In this document: positions 42,343 to 51,980 of the stretch, one piece after another | Position numbering within the stretch: position 1 is the stretch's first letter | How the letters are laid out: the number at the start of each line of letters is the position of its first letter | From: UMGS1251 sp036666555 | Lineage (GTDB): Bacteria; Bacillota; Clostridia; Lachnospirales; Lachnospiraceae | Direction of reading: 5' to 3' | DNA length: 64,000 nucleotides | Assembly: GCA_036666555.1 (NCBI GenBank) | Contig: JAVWVS010000009.1 | Span: 1 to 64,000, forward strand | Position numbers and translations under genes: made by a program | Notes under the pieces: generated by a model | Told to the model about the DNA's origin: nothing | Seen by the model: the letters and a program-made list of their open reading frames with translations, nothing else | Database searches by the model: none

Positions 42343-42957
42343 ATGAACTATCAAAAAGAACTGGAAGAACTCATAAAAAAAATAGAAAAAGAAGGAAGAG
42401 TTCCAAAACTACTGCTGCACAGTTGCTGTGCTCCTTGCAGTAGTTATGTTTTAGAATATCTGTCTGACTTTTTTAGTATTACGGTCTTATATTATAATCC
42501 GAACATCTATCCGGAAAGCGAATATACAAAGCGGATTTTGGAGCAGCAGATATTAATTCAGGAAATGAAAGTGAAGCATCCGATTTCTTTTATGGCAGGT
42601 AATTATGATAAAGAAAAATTTTCTACCATGGCAAAAGGAAAAGAAAATTTAAAAGAAGGGGGAGAACGTTGTTTTCAATGTTATGCCCTTCGACTTTCCG
42701 AAGCAGCCAGAATTGCAAAAGAAGGAGCATTTGAATTTTTCGCTACCACCCTTAGCATCAGCCCCTTGAAAAACGTAGAAAAACTAAACGAAATCGGACA
42801 AATGCTGGGTGGAAAATATGGAGTAAATTATCTTCCATCCGACTTCAAAAAGAAGAATGGATACAAGCGTTCTGTGGAATTGTCAAAGGAATATGGCTTG
42901 TATCGCCAGAATTATTGTGGATGCGAATTTTCTTATAAAGAGATGGAAATTCGTTAG
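42343..42957 (+). CDS. queH: Epoxyqueuosine reductase QueH
   Basis: The 204-residue protein (formerly DUF208) makes queuosine from epoxyqueuosine in tRNA. It shows LLHSCCAPCSS (Cys28, Cys29, Cys32), RCFQCYALRL, a FATTLSISPLKN stretch and YCGCEFS; the cysteines bind the iron-sulfur cluster and a second metal. It is the non-homologous substitute for QueG. GACGAGG precedes the ATG. No other queuosine genes lie in the window. Confidence 0.95.
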   Translation: MNYQKELEELIKKIEKEGRVPKLLLHSCCAPCSSYVLEYLSDFFSITVLYYNPNIYPESEYTKRILEQQILIQEMKVKHPISFMAGNYDKEKFSTMAKGKENLKEGGERCFQCYALRLSEAARIAKEGAFEFFATTLSISPLKNVEKLNEIGQMLGGKYGVNYLPSDFKKKNGYKRSVELSKEYGLYRQNYCGCEFSYKEMEIR

Positions 42958-43038
42958 AAGGAAACTTTACAAGGAAGGAAAGTCATGGTAAACTAAACAA
43001 AACAAAAGATACCGATGACCAAAGTGCGAGGGAATAAA

Positions 43039-43914
43039 ATGTTTGCAATAGAAAAAATGCATGAAGAATTGAAAAAGTATTGTTCTACGCAGGAGATTTT
43101 TGATTTTTATCGCATTATAGATGCGGAAACGAATCAAATATATGATTATGATGGCGAAACGCTTATTCCCCAAAAAAATAAGTGCTATTTTATATGGGGA
43201 CGGGATTGTCCTTGTGTGAATTGCACATCAGAACGTGCATTGGAAAGAAATCAACAGATTGTTAAATTGGAATATATGGAAAAAAATATAGTCTTGATTT
43301 TCAGTATTCCCATTGAATTAAAAGGAAAGAGATATGTGATGGAGTGTGGGAAAGATGTCACTACCAGCATGACGATTAACAATGCGACGCAATTAGAAGA
43401 CAATAATGAAGATATTACTCAGGTCATTCAGCATTTTAATGAGTTGTTGACTCATGATAGTTTTACAAAACTTTACAATAAAAATTTCACCTACCAGAAG
43501 ATACTGAGGGCATTCCGACGGGCAAAGGAAGACGGTGTTTTGTTGACCGTTGCAGTCATGGATATCGATCATTTCAAACAGATCAATGATGCGTATGGAC
43601 ACGTCACAGGAGATGCGGTCATTTTACGCATTGTGGATGTGATTCGTCAGTATATAGAAGAGGAATCCGCATGGGCTTCTAGAATGGGTGGAGATGAGTT
43701 CTTAGTTGCTTATGAAGGGAAGTCTTTAAAAGAAGTAGAGGAAAAATGTAGACAAGCGAGAGCAACGATTGCAGGAATTGAGTTTCAGGAAGAAGAACAT
43801 ACCTTTCATGTAAGTGTCAGCTGTGGTGCGGCGCAATATTTGCCGGGTGAAAGCACAAATGAATTGCTTGATCGAGCAGACAAGAAAATGTACGAGATGA
43901 AAAGAGGAAAATAG
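43039..43914 (+). CDS. Diguanylate cyclase with Cys-motif sensory domain
   Basis: The 291-residue protein has an N-terminal PAS-like sensory region (about 5-125) with WGRDCPCVNCTSE, a CxCxxC motif that could hold metal, an Fe-S cluster or act as a redox switch. An intact GGDEF domain follows (DSFTKLYNKNF, MDIDHFKQINDAYGH, MGGDEF with GGDEF at 217-221). No RxxD inhibitory site precedes GGDEF. It should make cyclic-di-GMP. The start at 43039 follows GAGGGA; a longer start at 43015 lacks a site. argH starts at the base after its stop. Confidence 0.9.
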   Translation: MFAIEKMHEELKKYCSTQEIFDFYRIIDAETNQIYDYDGETLIPQKNKCYFIWGRDCPCVNCTSERALERNQQIVKLEYMEKNIVLIFSIPIELKGKRYVMECGKDVTTSMTINNATQLEDNNEDITQVIQHFNELLTHDSFTKLYNKNFTYQKILRAFRRAKEDGVLLTVAVMDIDHFKQINDAYGHVTGDAVILRIVDVIRQYIEEESAWASRMGGDEFLVAYEGKSLKEVEEKCRQARATIAGIEFQEEEHTFHVSVSCGAAQYLPGESTNELLDRADKKMYEMKRGK

Positions 43915-45294
43915 ATGGCACAATTATGGGGTGGAAGATTTACAAAGGAAACGGATCAACTGGTTTATAATTTTAATGCGTCCATTTCTTTTGATAAAAA
44001 ATTATATGCGCAGGATATCAATGGAAGTATTGCACATGTTCTGATGTTATCCAAACAAGAGATTTTGACCAAAGAGGAAAAACGAAAGATTATAGAAGGA
44101 CTGGAAGGCATTTTAAATGATGTGCAAAGTGGGAAACTGGAGATTACCGAAACATACGAAGATATTCATAGCTTTGTAGAAGCAACGTTGATTGATCGAA
44201 TCGGAGAACCAGGGAAAAAATTACATACGGGAAGAAGCAGAAATGATCAAGTAGCATTGGATATGAAACTTTATACAAGAGAAGAAGTGTTATTACTTGA
44301 AAAACTGGTAAAGGCATTTTTGGAGACACTTCTTTCCATCATGGAAGAACATACAGAGACGATTATGCCGGGATTTACTCATCTTCAAAAAGCACAGCCG
44401 ATTACATTGGCACATCATATCGGTGCTTACTTTGAAATGTTTAAACGGGACCGTTCCAGACTACAGGATATTTACAAGCGAATGAACTATTGTCCACTTG
44501 GTTCCGGAGCACTGGCAGGAACCACCTATCCACTGGACCGGGCGTATACGGCTGAGCTATTAGGATTTGACGGACCCACCTTAAATAGCATGGATTCTGT
44601 TGCAGACCGAGATTACTTGATGGAACTAATGTCTGCACTTTCTATTATGATGATGCATTTGAGCAGGTTTTCGGAAGAAATTATTATCTGGAATTCCAAT
44701 GAATATCAATTCGTAGAGATTGATGATTCCTACAGTACCGGAAGCAGTATTATGCCACAGAAAAAGAATCCAGATATTGCAGAGTTGGTGAGAGGAAAAA
44801 CAGGACGCGTATATGGTGCTTTGATGTCGATTCTTACAACGATGAAGGGAATCCCACTGGCATACAACAAAGATATGCAAGAAGATAAAGAACTGGTTTT
44901 TGATGCAATTGATACGGCCAAAGGGTGCATTTCCCTATTTGACGGGATGCTTCGCACCATCCGGTTCAATCAAGACAAGATGAAACAAAGTGCTAAAAAT
45001 GGATTTACGAATGCCACGGATGCAGCAGATTATCTGGTGAATCATGGGGTGGCGTTTCGAGATGCGCATGGGATCGTAGGACAATTGGTTCTACATTGCA
45101 TAGAAGAAGGAATTTCCCTAGATGAGATGACATTAGAAGAATATCAAAAGATTTCACCGGTATTTGAAGCCGATATCTATGATGCAATCAGCCTGGAAAC
45201 GTGTGTAAATAAGCGTACCACCATTGGTGCTCCAGGGAAAAAGGCCATGTTAGAAGTGATTCAATTACATAAAAAATATTTGCAGGAATGTTGA
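43915..45294 (+). CDS. argH: Argininosuccinate lyase
   Basis: The 459-residue enzyme splits argininosuccinate into arginine and fumarate, the last step of arginine synthesis. It begins LWGGRFTKETDQLVYNFNAS and includes TGRSRNDQVALD, THLQKAQPITLAHH and the superfamily signature GSSIMPQKKNPD (from residue 276), whose Ser is catalytic. Length is normal. argG is not adjacent; instead the gene abuts a diguanylate cyclase gene. Confidence 0.97.
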   Translation: MAQLWGGRFTKETDQLVYNFNASISFDKKLYAQDINGSIAHVLMLSKQEILTKEEKRKIIEGLEGILNDVQSGKLEITETYEDIHSFVEATLIDRIGEPGKKLHTGRSRNDQVALDMKLYTREEVLLLEKLVKAFLETLLSIMEEHTETIMPGFTHLQKAQPITLAHHIGAYFEMFKRDRSRLQDIYKRMNYCPLGSGALAGTTYPLDRAYTAELLGFDGPTLNSMDSVADRDYLMELMSALSIMMMHLSRFSEEIIIWNSNEYQFVEIDDSYSTGSSIMPQKKNPDIAELVRGKTGRVYGALMSILTTMKGIPLAYNKDMQEDKELVFDAIDTAKGCISLFDGMLRTIRFNQDKMKQSAKNGFTNATDAADYLVNHGVAFRDAHGIVGQLVLHCIEEGISLDEMTLEEYQKISPVFEADIYDAISLETCVNKRTTIGAPGKKAMLEVIQLHKKYLQEC

Positions 45295-45332
45295 TAACAC
45301 TGTTAAAAGAAGGAAAGAGATGAGGGAGAAGG

Positions 45333-46418
45333 ATGGAATCAAAATTAAAAGTAGGAATTTTAGGAGCAACCGGGATGGTAGGACAGCGTTTTATTTCTTT
45401 ACTGGAGAATCACCCGTGGTATGAAGTGACAACGTTAGCAGCAAGTGCCAGATCAGCAGGCAAGACCTATGAAGAGGCAGTTGGAACCAAATGGAAGATG
45501 CCTACACCCATGCCGGAACAGGTGAAAAATCGAATCGTTATGAATGTAAATGAAATCGAAAAAGTAGCTGCGGAAGTGGATTTTGTTTTTAGTGCAGTGG
45601 ATATGACCAAGGAAGAAATACGAGTAATCGAAGATGCTTATGCGAAGACCGAGACTCCGGTAGTATCCAATAACAGTGCTCACAGATGGACACCGGATGT
45701 GCCTATGGTCGTTCCGGAGATTAATCCGGAACATTTTGAAGTCATTGCAGCACAGAAAAAACGTCTGGGTACTACCAGGGGCTTTGTAGCAGTAAAACCA
45801 AATTGCTCTATTCAAAGCTACGCACCGGTACTGACCGCATGGAAAGAATTCGTTCCCACAGAAGTAGTTGCAACTACTTATCAGGCAATTTCAGGAGCCG
45901 GTAAGACATTTAAAGAATGGCCGGAAATGCTGGGAAATGTCATCCCTTATATTGGTGGAGAAGAAGAAAAAAGTGAACAAGAGCCACTTCGTATCTGGGG
46001 GAAAGTGGTGGATGGTCAAATCGTAAAAGCAGAAAAACCATTGATCACCACACAGTGTATCCGCGTTCCGGTACTGGATGGACATACGGCGGCAGTGTTT
46101 GTGAAATTCGAAAAGAAACCGACCAAGGAACAATTAATTGAAAAATTGATGAATTTTAAAGGACTCCCACAGGAATTGAACCTTCCAAGTGCGCCGAAAC
46201 AATTTATTCAATATTTGGAAGAAGATAATCGCCCACAAGTATCCATGGATGTGCAGTATGAAAATGGAATGGGTATTTCGGTAGGAAGATTAAGAGAAGA
46301 TACAGTATATGATTTTAAATTTGTCGGATTATCTCATAACACCGTGCGCGGTGCGGCAGGAGGAGCAATCCTTTGTGCAGAAACACTGACTGCAAAGGGA
46401 TATATTCAGGCAAAATAG
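45333..46418 (+). CDS. asd: Aspartate-semialdehyde dehydrogenase
   Basis: The 361-residue enzyme reduces aspartyl phosphate to the semialdehyde for lysine, threonine and methionine synthesis. The NADP loop is GILGATGMVGQRF, the catalytic Cys158 is in VKPNCSIQ, and RVPVLDGHTAAVFVKF holds the late His. The sequence resembles the archaeal/fungal branch more than E. coli Asd. A terminator follows. Confidence 0.95.
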   Translation: MESKLKVGILGATGMVGQRFISLLENHPWYEVTTLAASARSAGKTYEEAVGTKWKMPTPMPEQVKNRIVMNVNEIEKVAAEVDFVFSAVDMTKEEIRVIEDAYAKTETPVVSNNSAHRWTPDVPMVVPEINPEHFEVIAAQKKRLGTTRGFVAVKPNCSIQSYAPVLTAWKEFVPTEVVATTYQAISGAGKTFKEWPEMLGNVIPYIGGEEEKSEQEPLRIWGKVVDGQIVKAEKPLITTQCIRVPVLDGHTAAVFVKFEKKPTKEQLIEKLMNFKGLPQELNLPSAPKQFIQYLEEDNRPQVSMDVQYENGMGISVGRLREDTVYDFKFVGLSHNTVRGAAGGAILCAETLTAKGYIQAK

Positions 46419-46432
46419 GAAGCATACCATCA

Positions 46433-46470
46433 GGGACGCGGTGATAACATCCACCGTGTCTCATTTTTTT
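46433..46470 (+). terminator. Terminator after asd
   Basis: GACGCGGTG (46435-46443) pairs with CACCGTGTC (46452-46460), with one G-T pair, followed by seven Ts at 46464-46470. Confidence 0.85.
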
Positions 46471-46538
46471 CTTCCGTTTGGTGAAAAATATGATAGAATA
46501 AGAAGAAAGCGTCATGACAAAAGGAGACTAAAAAGAGC

Positions 46539-48650
46539 ATGCAGGAAAAACAGTTGAGTTATACACAAAATAGAGAACTATCTTGGCTGCGCTTTAACCA
46601 AAGAGTATTAGAAGAGGCGCAAGATCAGACCGTTCCGTTGATGGAACGAATGAAATTTGTGGCGATTTTTACAAGTAATTTAGATGAGTTTTTTATGATT
46701 CGAGTAGGAAGTCTTTATGATATAGCAGCCCTTGGGGAAGTAGGTTATGACATGAAATCCGGAATGACGGCCCAGGAGCAGTTAAGTGCTATTTATAGTA
46801 CCATGGCACTTCTTTATAAAGAACGGGATAAAACCTATATTGAAATCAAAAAACAATTACACCCTTATGGGGTGTGTGGTTTGGATTTTAAAGAATTGGA
46901 AGCGAATGAAAAAAAATACGTAAAAAAATATTTCAAAGATCAAATCCTTCCCATTTTATCGCCACAGATAGTGGATGCGAACCACCCATTCCCCCATTTG
47001 CTGAATAAGGAAATGTATGTGGTGGCCAGTTTGAGAGATACCACGAAATCTATGTTGGGAATCGTTCCAGTGCCACAATTTGTTTCAGATATTCTTTATC
47101 TTCCGGGGCATGATATTCGTTATATCCGCATGGAAAAAGTAATCATGGAATATATGGAAGTCGTTTTCGAACAATATGTGGTATCTTATAAAAATTATAT
47201 CTGTGTGACGCGCAATGCAGATATTTCACCGGACGATGAAGCATTTGATGACAATGAAGATTTCCGTTATCGCATGAAAAGAACATTGAATAAGCGGAAG
47301 CGGATGGCAGTGGTGCGGATGGAGACTGCAGAATCTCTGAACAAAGATATGGAAAAATATTTCTGTGACCGATTTTCCATTACCCCCAGACAGATATTTC
47401 GCACCAAGGTTCCGATGAAGTTGGAATACATGTTTGCAATTATGGATAAGGCACCTGCATCTATGAAACGAACATTGGTGGACGAACCATTTACGCCCCA
47501 GCCGTCTCGGTTCGTACAGCCGGGAAGTGTGTTGAAACAGGTGAAGCGAAAGGACATTTTGCTTTCTTATCCCTACGAAAGTATGGAGCCATTTTTGCAG
47601 TTAGTCAAGGAAGCTTCTACCGATGCCAGTGTCATTACCATTAAGATTACGATTTACCGTCTGGCGAAAAAGACAAGACTGGTGGAATATCTGTGTGCGG
47701 CAGCTGAAAATGGAAAAGAAGTGACGGTGTTAATTGAATTGCGGGCACGGTTTGATGAGCAAAATAATATTGACTGGTCAGAGCGTCTGGAAGAAGCGGG
47801 ATGCAGAGTGATTTATGGATTCGAAGGGTATAAAGTGCATTCTAAAATATGTCTGATTACCTATCGAAATCGAACCGATATTCAATATATCACCCAGATT
47901 GGAACCGGTAATTACAATGAAAAGACAGCCAAGATGTATACCGATCTTTGCTTGATGACATCCAATCGTGGGATTGGAACAGATGCGACAGAATTTTTCA
48001 AAAATATGTCCATTGGGAATCTGGAAGGCACCTACGAACACCTGATTGTGGCACCCAGTAGTTTGAAGCAGAAAATACTACTGATGATGGATGCGGAGAT
48101 TCACAAAGGAAAAAATGGGCGCATTGTGATGAAGATGAATTCGGTGACAGATGTTGATTTTATCCAAAAAGTAGCAGAAGCATCCAAGGCAGGTGTGAAA
48201 ATTGATTTGATCGTCCGCGGAATCTGCTGTATTTTGCCGGGGATTCCAGGCGAGACAGAGAATTTAACAGTCACCAGTATTGTGGGAAGATATTTGGAAC
48301 ATCCCCGTATCTTTTGCTTTGGAACCGGTGGGGATCAAAAGATGTATATAGGGTCTGCAGATATGATGACTCGTAATACAGAGAAGCGTGTGGAAGTCGC
48401 ATGTCCGATTCTTAATCCGGATGTAAGAATCCGCATCAATCGAATGATACAGATTATGTTAGAAGATAATGTGAAGGCACGGGTATTGCAAAAGGATGGC
48501 ATTTATTGTAAAAAAGAAATCACGGACCATCCGGTGAACTCTCAGGAATATTTTATGAAAGAAGCATTGGGGGCAAAACAGCCGGAAAGAAAAGAAAAAC
48601 AAAGCTTTTACAAACGTATTCTGACATTTTTTCAAAGAGAAAAAAAGTAA
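46539..48650 (+). CDS. ppk1: Polyphosphate kinase
   Basis: The 703-residue enzyme makes long-chain polyphosphate from ATP. It has the N domain (NRELSWLRFNQRVLEEAQD, FTSNLDEFFMIRVGSL), the H domain, and two phospholipase-D-like C domains; the phosphorylated His is His434 in GYKVHSKICLITYR. GTGNYNEKTAKMYTD is also conserved. AAAGGAG precedes the ATG. The Lys-rich tail of about 25 residues is probably disordered. Confidence 0.96.
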   Translation: MQEKQLSYTQNRELSWLRFNQRVLEEAQDQTVPLMERMKFVAIFTSNLDEFFMIRVGSLYDIAALGEVGYDMKSGMTAQEQLSAIYSTMALLYKERDKTYIEIKKQLHPYGVCGLDFKELEANEKKYVKKYFKDQILPILSPQIVDANHPFPHLLNKEMYVVASLRDTTKSMLGIVPVPQFVSDILYLPGHDIRYIRMEKVIMEYMEVVFEQYVVSYKNYICVTRNADISPDDEAFDDNEDFRYRMKRTLNKRKRMAVVRMETAESLNKDMEKYFCDRFSITPRQIFRTKVPMKLEYMFAIMDKAPASMKRTLVDEPFTPQPSRFVQPGSVLKQVKRKDILLSYPYESMEPFLQLVKEASTDASVITIKITIYRLAKKTRLVEYLCAAAENGKEVTVLIELRARFDEQNNIDWSERLEEAGCRVIYGFEGYKVHSKICLITYRNRTDIQYITQIGTGNYNEKTAKMYTDLCLMTSNRGIGTDATEFFKNMSIGNLEGTYEHLIVAPSSLKQKILLMMDAEIHKGKNGRIVMKMNSVTDVDFIQKVAEASKAGVKIDLIVRGICCILPGIPGETENLTVTSIVGRYLEHPRIFCFGTGGDQKMYIGSADMMTRNTEKRVEVACPILNPDVRIRINRMIQIMLEDNVKARVLQKDGIYCKKEITDHPVNSQEYFMKEALGAKQPERKEKQSFYKRILTFFQREKK

Positions 48651-48675
48651 AATAATAAGAGATAGGAAGTAATCC

Positions 48676-50655
48676 ATGGGAAAATCGTTATATATCGCAG
48701 AAAAGCCCAGTGTGGCTCAAGAATTTGCAAAGGTACTAAAATTAAATACGAGGCGTAAGAACGGTTATCTGGAATCAGAGGAAGCTATTGTAACGTGGTG
48801 TGTAGGACATTTGGTTACCATGAGTTATCCGGAAGTGTACGATGAAAAATATAAGCGATGGAGCTTACAGACCCTTCCTTTTATTCCCAAAGAATATAAG
48901 TACGAAGTGATTCCAGCTGTGGCAAAACAATTTGAAATCGTAAAAGAACTTTTGACCAGAGAGGATGTGGAGCGCATTTACGTTTGCACTGACTCGGGAA
49001 GAGAGGGAGAATACATTTATCGTTTAGTAGAACAGATGGCGGGAGTGAAGGGAAAAGACAGACGACGGGTATGGATTGATTCGCAGACAGAAGATGAAAT
49101 TTTGCGTGGAATCAAAGAGGCAAAAGACTTAAGTGCTTATGACAACCTGTCCGATGCGGCTTATCTAAGAGCAAAAGAAGATTATCTAATGGGTATTAAT
49201 TTTTCCAGATTATTGACACTGGAATATGGAAACAGTATTTCCAATTACCAAAAAAGCAAATACACCGTTATCTCCGTAGGCCGCGTTATGACCTGTGTAC
49301 TGGGAATGGTGGTACGCCGAGAACGGGAAATTCGGGAATTTGTGAAAACTCCATTTTATCGTGTATTAAGCACCGTAGACGTAGACGGGCATACCTTTGA
49401 AGGAGAATGGAGAGCAGTAAAGGGTTCTCATTATTTTGAATCGGTGGATTTATATAAGGAGAATGGATTTCAAACACGGGAAAAAGCAGAGGAACTGATG
49501 GCATTTCTCACAGTGCCGGAACCACTGAGCTGTGAAATCACTGGGATTGAAAAAAAGCAGGAAAAGAAAAATCCGCCACTGCTATACAACTTGGCAGAAC
49601 TGCAAAATGAATGTTCCAAACGTTTTAAAATCAGTCCGGATGAAACTCTTCGCATTGTACAGGAGTTATATGAAAAAAAGTTAGTGACTTATCCCAGAAC
49701 AGATGCCAGAGTGTTGTCTACTGCAGTGGCAAAGGAAATTCATAAAAATTTAAATGGACTTTCCAAGTATGAACCATTTGCCAGATATTTAACAGAAATT
49801 GCCCAGATGGGTAGTTACAAAGGGTTGGAAAAAACAAGATATGTAAATGATAAACAGATTACGGATCATTATGCAATCGTACCCACCGGGCAGGGACTTG
49901 GGGCGTTGAATGCTGTCAGTCATACAGCAAAACAGGTCTATGACAGCATCGTCAGACGGTTTCTGAGCATCTTCTATCCACCGGCGGTTTACCAAAAAGT
50001 CAGTATTACCACCAAACGAAAAGAAGAAAGTTTTTTCTCGAATTTCAAAGTATTATCCAAAGAAGGATATCTAAAAGTAGCAGGTGCTGGAGGACAGACG
50101 GAAGAAGGGAATCTGGATTCCCAGTTTTTCCAATGCATCAGTGGATTAAAGAAAGGCTCTTTGCTGGGTGTGAAGTCCTACGATATCAAGGAAGGGGAAA
50201 CTTCACCACCCAAGCGGTATAATTCCGGATCTATGATTTTAGCCATGGAAAATGCAGGACAATTTATTGAAGATGAAGAATTACGGGCACAGATGAAAGG
50301 AAGTGGCATTGGAACCAGTGCAACTAGAGCAGAGATTTTAAAAAAACTAATACATATTAAATATTTGGCTTTGAATAAGAAGACCCAAATGGTGACCCCC
50401 ACACTTTTAGGAGAAATGATATTTGACGTCGTAAACAATTCCATTAAATCACTGTTGAATCCGGAACTGACTGCCAGCTGGGAAAAGGGACTCAATTATG
50501 TGGCGGAGGGAGAAATTACTTCAGAGGAATATATGGTGAAGTTAGAGAAATTTATTGTCAGTCGAACCAGTGGCGTGCTGAGTCTGAACAATCAATCCAG
50601 ACTGCGAGGCTGTTATGACCAAGCGGCCTCTTATTACAAAAAAAATGAACAATAG
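48676..50655 (+). CDS. topB: Type IA DNA topoisomerase (topoisomerase III)
   Basis: The 659-residue enzyme relaxes negative supercoils and decatenates DNA. It has the TOPRIM domain (LYIAEKPSVAQEFAKVL, CTDSGREGEYIYR), the four-domain clamp and the active Tyr339 in VTYPRTDARVLS. GIGTSATRAEILKKL is typical of TopB. It lacks C-terminal zinc ribbons, so it is a topoisomerase III rather than TopA. Such genes can be chromosomal or plasmid-borne; here it sits among core genes. Confidence 0.94.
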   Translation: MGKSLYIAEKPSVAQEFAKVLKLNTRRKNGYLESEEAIVTWCVGHLVTMSYPEVYDEKYKRWSLQTLPFIPKEYKYEVIPAVAKQFEIVKELLTREDVERIYVCTDSGREGEYIYRLVEQMAGVKGKDRRRVWIDSQTEDEILRGIKEAKDLSAYDNLSDAAYLRAKEDYLMGINFSRLLTLEYGNSISNYQKSKYTVISVGRVMTCVLGMVVRREREIREFVKTPFYRVLSTVDVDGHTFEGEWRAVKGSHYFESVDLYKENGFQTREKAEELMAFLTVPEPLSCEITGIEKKQEKKNPPLLYNLAELQNECSKRFKISPDETLRIVQELYEKKLVTYPRTDARVLSTAVAKEIHKNLNGLSKYEPFARYLTEIAQMGSYKGLEKTRYVNDKQITDHYAIVPTGQGLGALNAVSHTAKQVYDSIVRRFLSIFYPPAVYQKVSITTKRKEESFFSNFKVLSKEGYLKVAGAGGQTEEGNLDSQFFQCISGLKKGSLLGVKSYDIKEGETSPPKRYNSGSMILAMENAGQFIEDEELRAQMKGSGIGTSATRAEILKKLIHIKYLALNKKTQMVTPTLLGEMIFDVVNNSIKSLLNPELTASWEKGLNYVAEGEITSEEYMVKLEKFIVSRTSGVLSLNNQSRLRGCYDQAASYYKKNEQ

Positions 50656-50671
50656 GAAGGATTTAATATCA

Positions 50672-51340
50672 ATGAAAGAATTAACCATTGCAGAATTATT
50701 TGATTTAAAAGAAACCATTGCAGGAGAACTATTTGAAGGGGCGGTATTTCCGTGGGAAGTACTTCCTAAGATTGGTGCATTTATTATTGCATTTGGAAAT
50801 ACGCTCAGTGAAACCGAGTACGACAAACAAGGAGAACATATCTGGATTGCAAAATCAGCAACGGTTGCCCCAACGGCTTCCATAACCGGGCCGGCGATTA
50901 TCGGAAAACATGCGGAAATAAGACATTGTGCCTTTATTCGAGGAAACGCTTTCGTGGGAGAAGGCGCTGTGGTAGGAAATTCTACCGAGCTGAAAAATGT
51001 AGTGCTGTTTAACAAAGTGCAAGTACCACATTACAATTATGTAGGGGATTCCATTTTGGGATATAAGGCTCATATGGGTGCAGGCTCCATTACTTCCAAT
51101 GTGAAATCGGATAAGAAATTAGTGGTAATCAAAACGCCGGAAGGAGAAATCGAAACCGGAATCAAGAAATTCGGTGCCATACTGGGGGATAAGGTAGAGG
51201 TTGGCTGCGGCACCATACTAAATCCAGGAAGTGTGGTAGGAAAACGCACGAATATTTATCCTCTTTCTATGGTAAGAGGGTATGTGCCGGCGAATAGTAT
51301 CTATAAACAAAAAAATGAAGTAGTAAGAAAGGAAGGGTAA
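50672..51340 (+). CDS. Left-handed beta-helix (hexapeptide repeat) protein, GlmU-C-like
   Basis: The 222-residue protein has hexapeptide repeats through most of its length (IWIAKSATVAPTASITGPAIIG, VGEGAVVGNSTELKNVV, HYNYVGDSILG, GCGTILNPGSVVGKRTNIYP). It is often annotated as UDP-N-acetylglucosamine pyrophosphorylase, but the nucleotidyltransferase domain is absent. It is probably an acyl- or acetyltransferase for sugar nucleotides. The start is the ATG at 50672 after AGGAAGG. mgsA follows one base after its stop. Confidence 0.87.
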   Translation: MKELTIAELFDLKETIAGELFEGAVFPWEVLPKIGAFIIAFGNTLSETEYDKQGEHIWIAKSATVAPTASITGPAIIGKHAEIRHCAFIRGNAFVGEGAVVGNSTELKNVVLFNKVQVPHYNYVGDSILGYKAHMGAGSITSNVKSDKKLVVIKTPEGEIETGIKKFGAILGDKVEVGCGTILNPGSVVGKRTNIYPLSMVRGYVPANSIYKQKNEVVRKEG

Positions 51341-51341
51341 A

Positions 51342-51818
51342 ATGAACCCAAATTTTGTTACATTTGAAATTGAGAAAGCAAAACACATCGCATTGGTAGC
51401 CCATGATGGCAAGAAAAAAGAAATGGTAGATTGGTGTGAACGAAACCAAGACATACTGAAAAATCATTTTCTATGCGGAACCGGAACCACTGCAAGACTG
51501 ATATCGGAACGTACCGGACTGCCGGTCAAAGGATACAACAGTGGTCCATTAGGTGGTGATCAACAGATTGGGGCTAAAATTGTGGAGGGACAGATTGACT
51601 TTATGGTATTTTTCTGGGACCCACTGGAGGCACAACCTCATGATCCGGATGTAAAAGCGCTTCTTCGTATTGCAGTGGTATATGATATTCCCATTGCAAA
51701 TAATCTGGCTACCGCAGATTTTATGCTGAATTCAAAGTACATGGGCGAAACCTACAATCGTACCGTAGAGAATTTTAATAAGACCATTGATGAACGAGTG
51801 GAAAAACTGAAAGCCTAA
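51342..51818 (+). CDS. mgsA: Methylglyoxal synthase
   Basis: The 158-residue enzyme converts dihydroxyacetone phosphate to methylglyoxal, bypassing lower glycolysis when phosphate is short. It shows IALVAHDGKKKEM, GTGTTARLI, SGPLGGDQQIGAKI (catalytic Asp) and FFWDPLEAQPHDPDVKALLR. A terminator follows the stop. Confidence 0.95.
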   Translation: MNPNFVTFEIEKAKHIALVAHDGKKKEMVDWCERNQDILKNHFLCGTGTTARLISERTGLPVKGYNSGPLGGDQQIGAKIVEGQIDFMVFFWDPLEAQPHDPDVKALLRIAVVYDIPIANNLATADFMLNSKYMGETYNRTVENFNKTIDERVEKLKA

Positions 51819-51823
51819 AAAAG

Positions 51824-51854
51824 TGGGAGTATCGTAAGATACTCCTATATTTTG
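51824..51854 (+). terminator. Terminator after mgsA
   Basis: GGAGTATC (51826-51833) pairs with GATACTCC (51838-51845) around GTAA, followed by TATATTTT. Confidence 0.8.
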
Positions 51855-51856
51855 GC

Positions 51857-51886
51857 TTGACAAAACATAGGTCAATGTGATACTAT
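51857..51886 (+). promoter_or_regulatory. Promoter of the sodium/solute symporter gene
   Basis: A perfect TTGACA and TACTAT are 18 bases apart, 94 bases before the start codon. Confidence 0.65.
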
Positions 51887-51903
51887 CACTTATGTACTTC
51901 AAT

Positions 51904-51928
51904 GCTTTAAAGCGTAACGCTTTAAAGC
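51904..51928. promoter_or_regulatory. Tandem 10-bp palindromes, probable operator or leader hairpin
   Basis: GCTTTAAAGC, itself a perfect palindrome, occurs at 51904-51913 and 51919-51928 with a 5-base spacer, about 20 bases after the promoter -10. The copies are 15 bp apart centre to centre. As DNA they could bind a repressor; as RNA the two copies can form a 10-bp hairpin. Confidence 0.6.
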
Positions 51929-51980
51929 GAGAAGAAGACGGGATATAAAATAAAAAGCATAGAAAGAAGAGGGAAAGACA

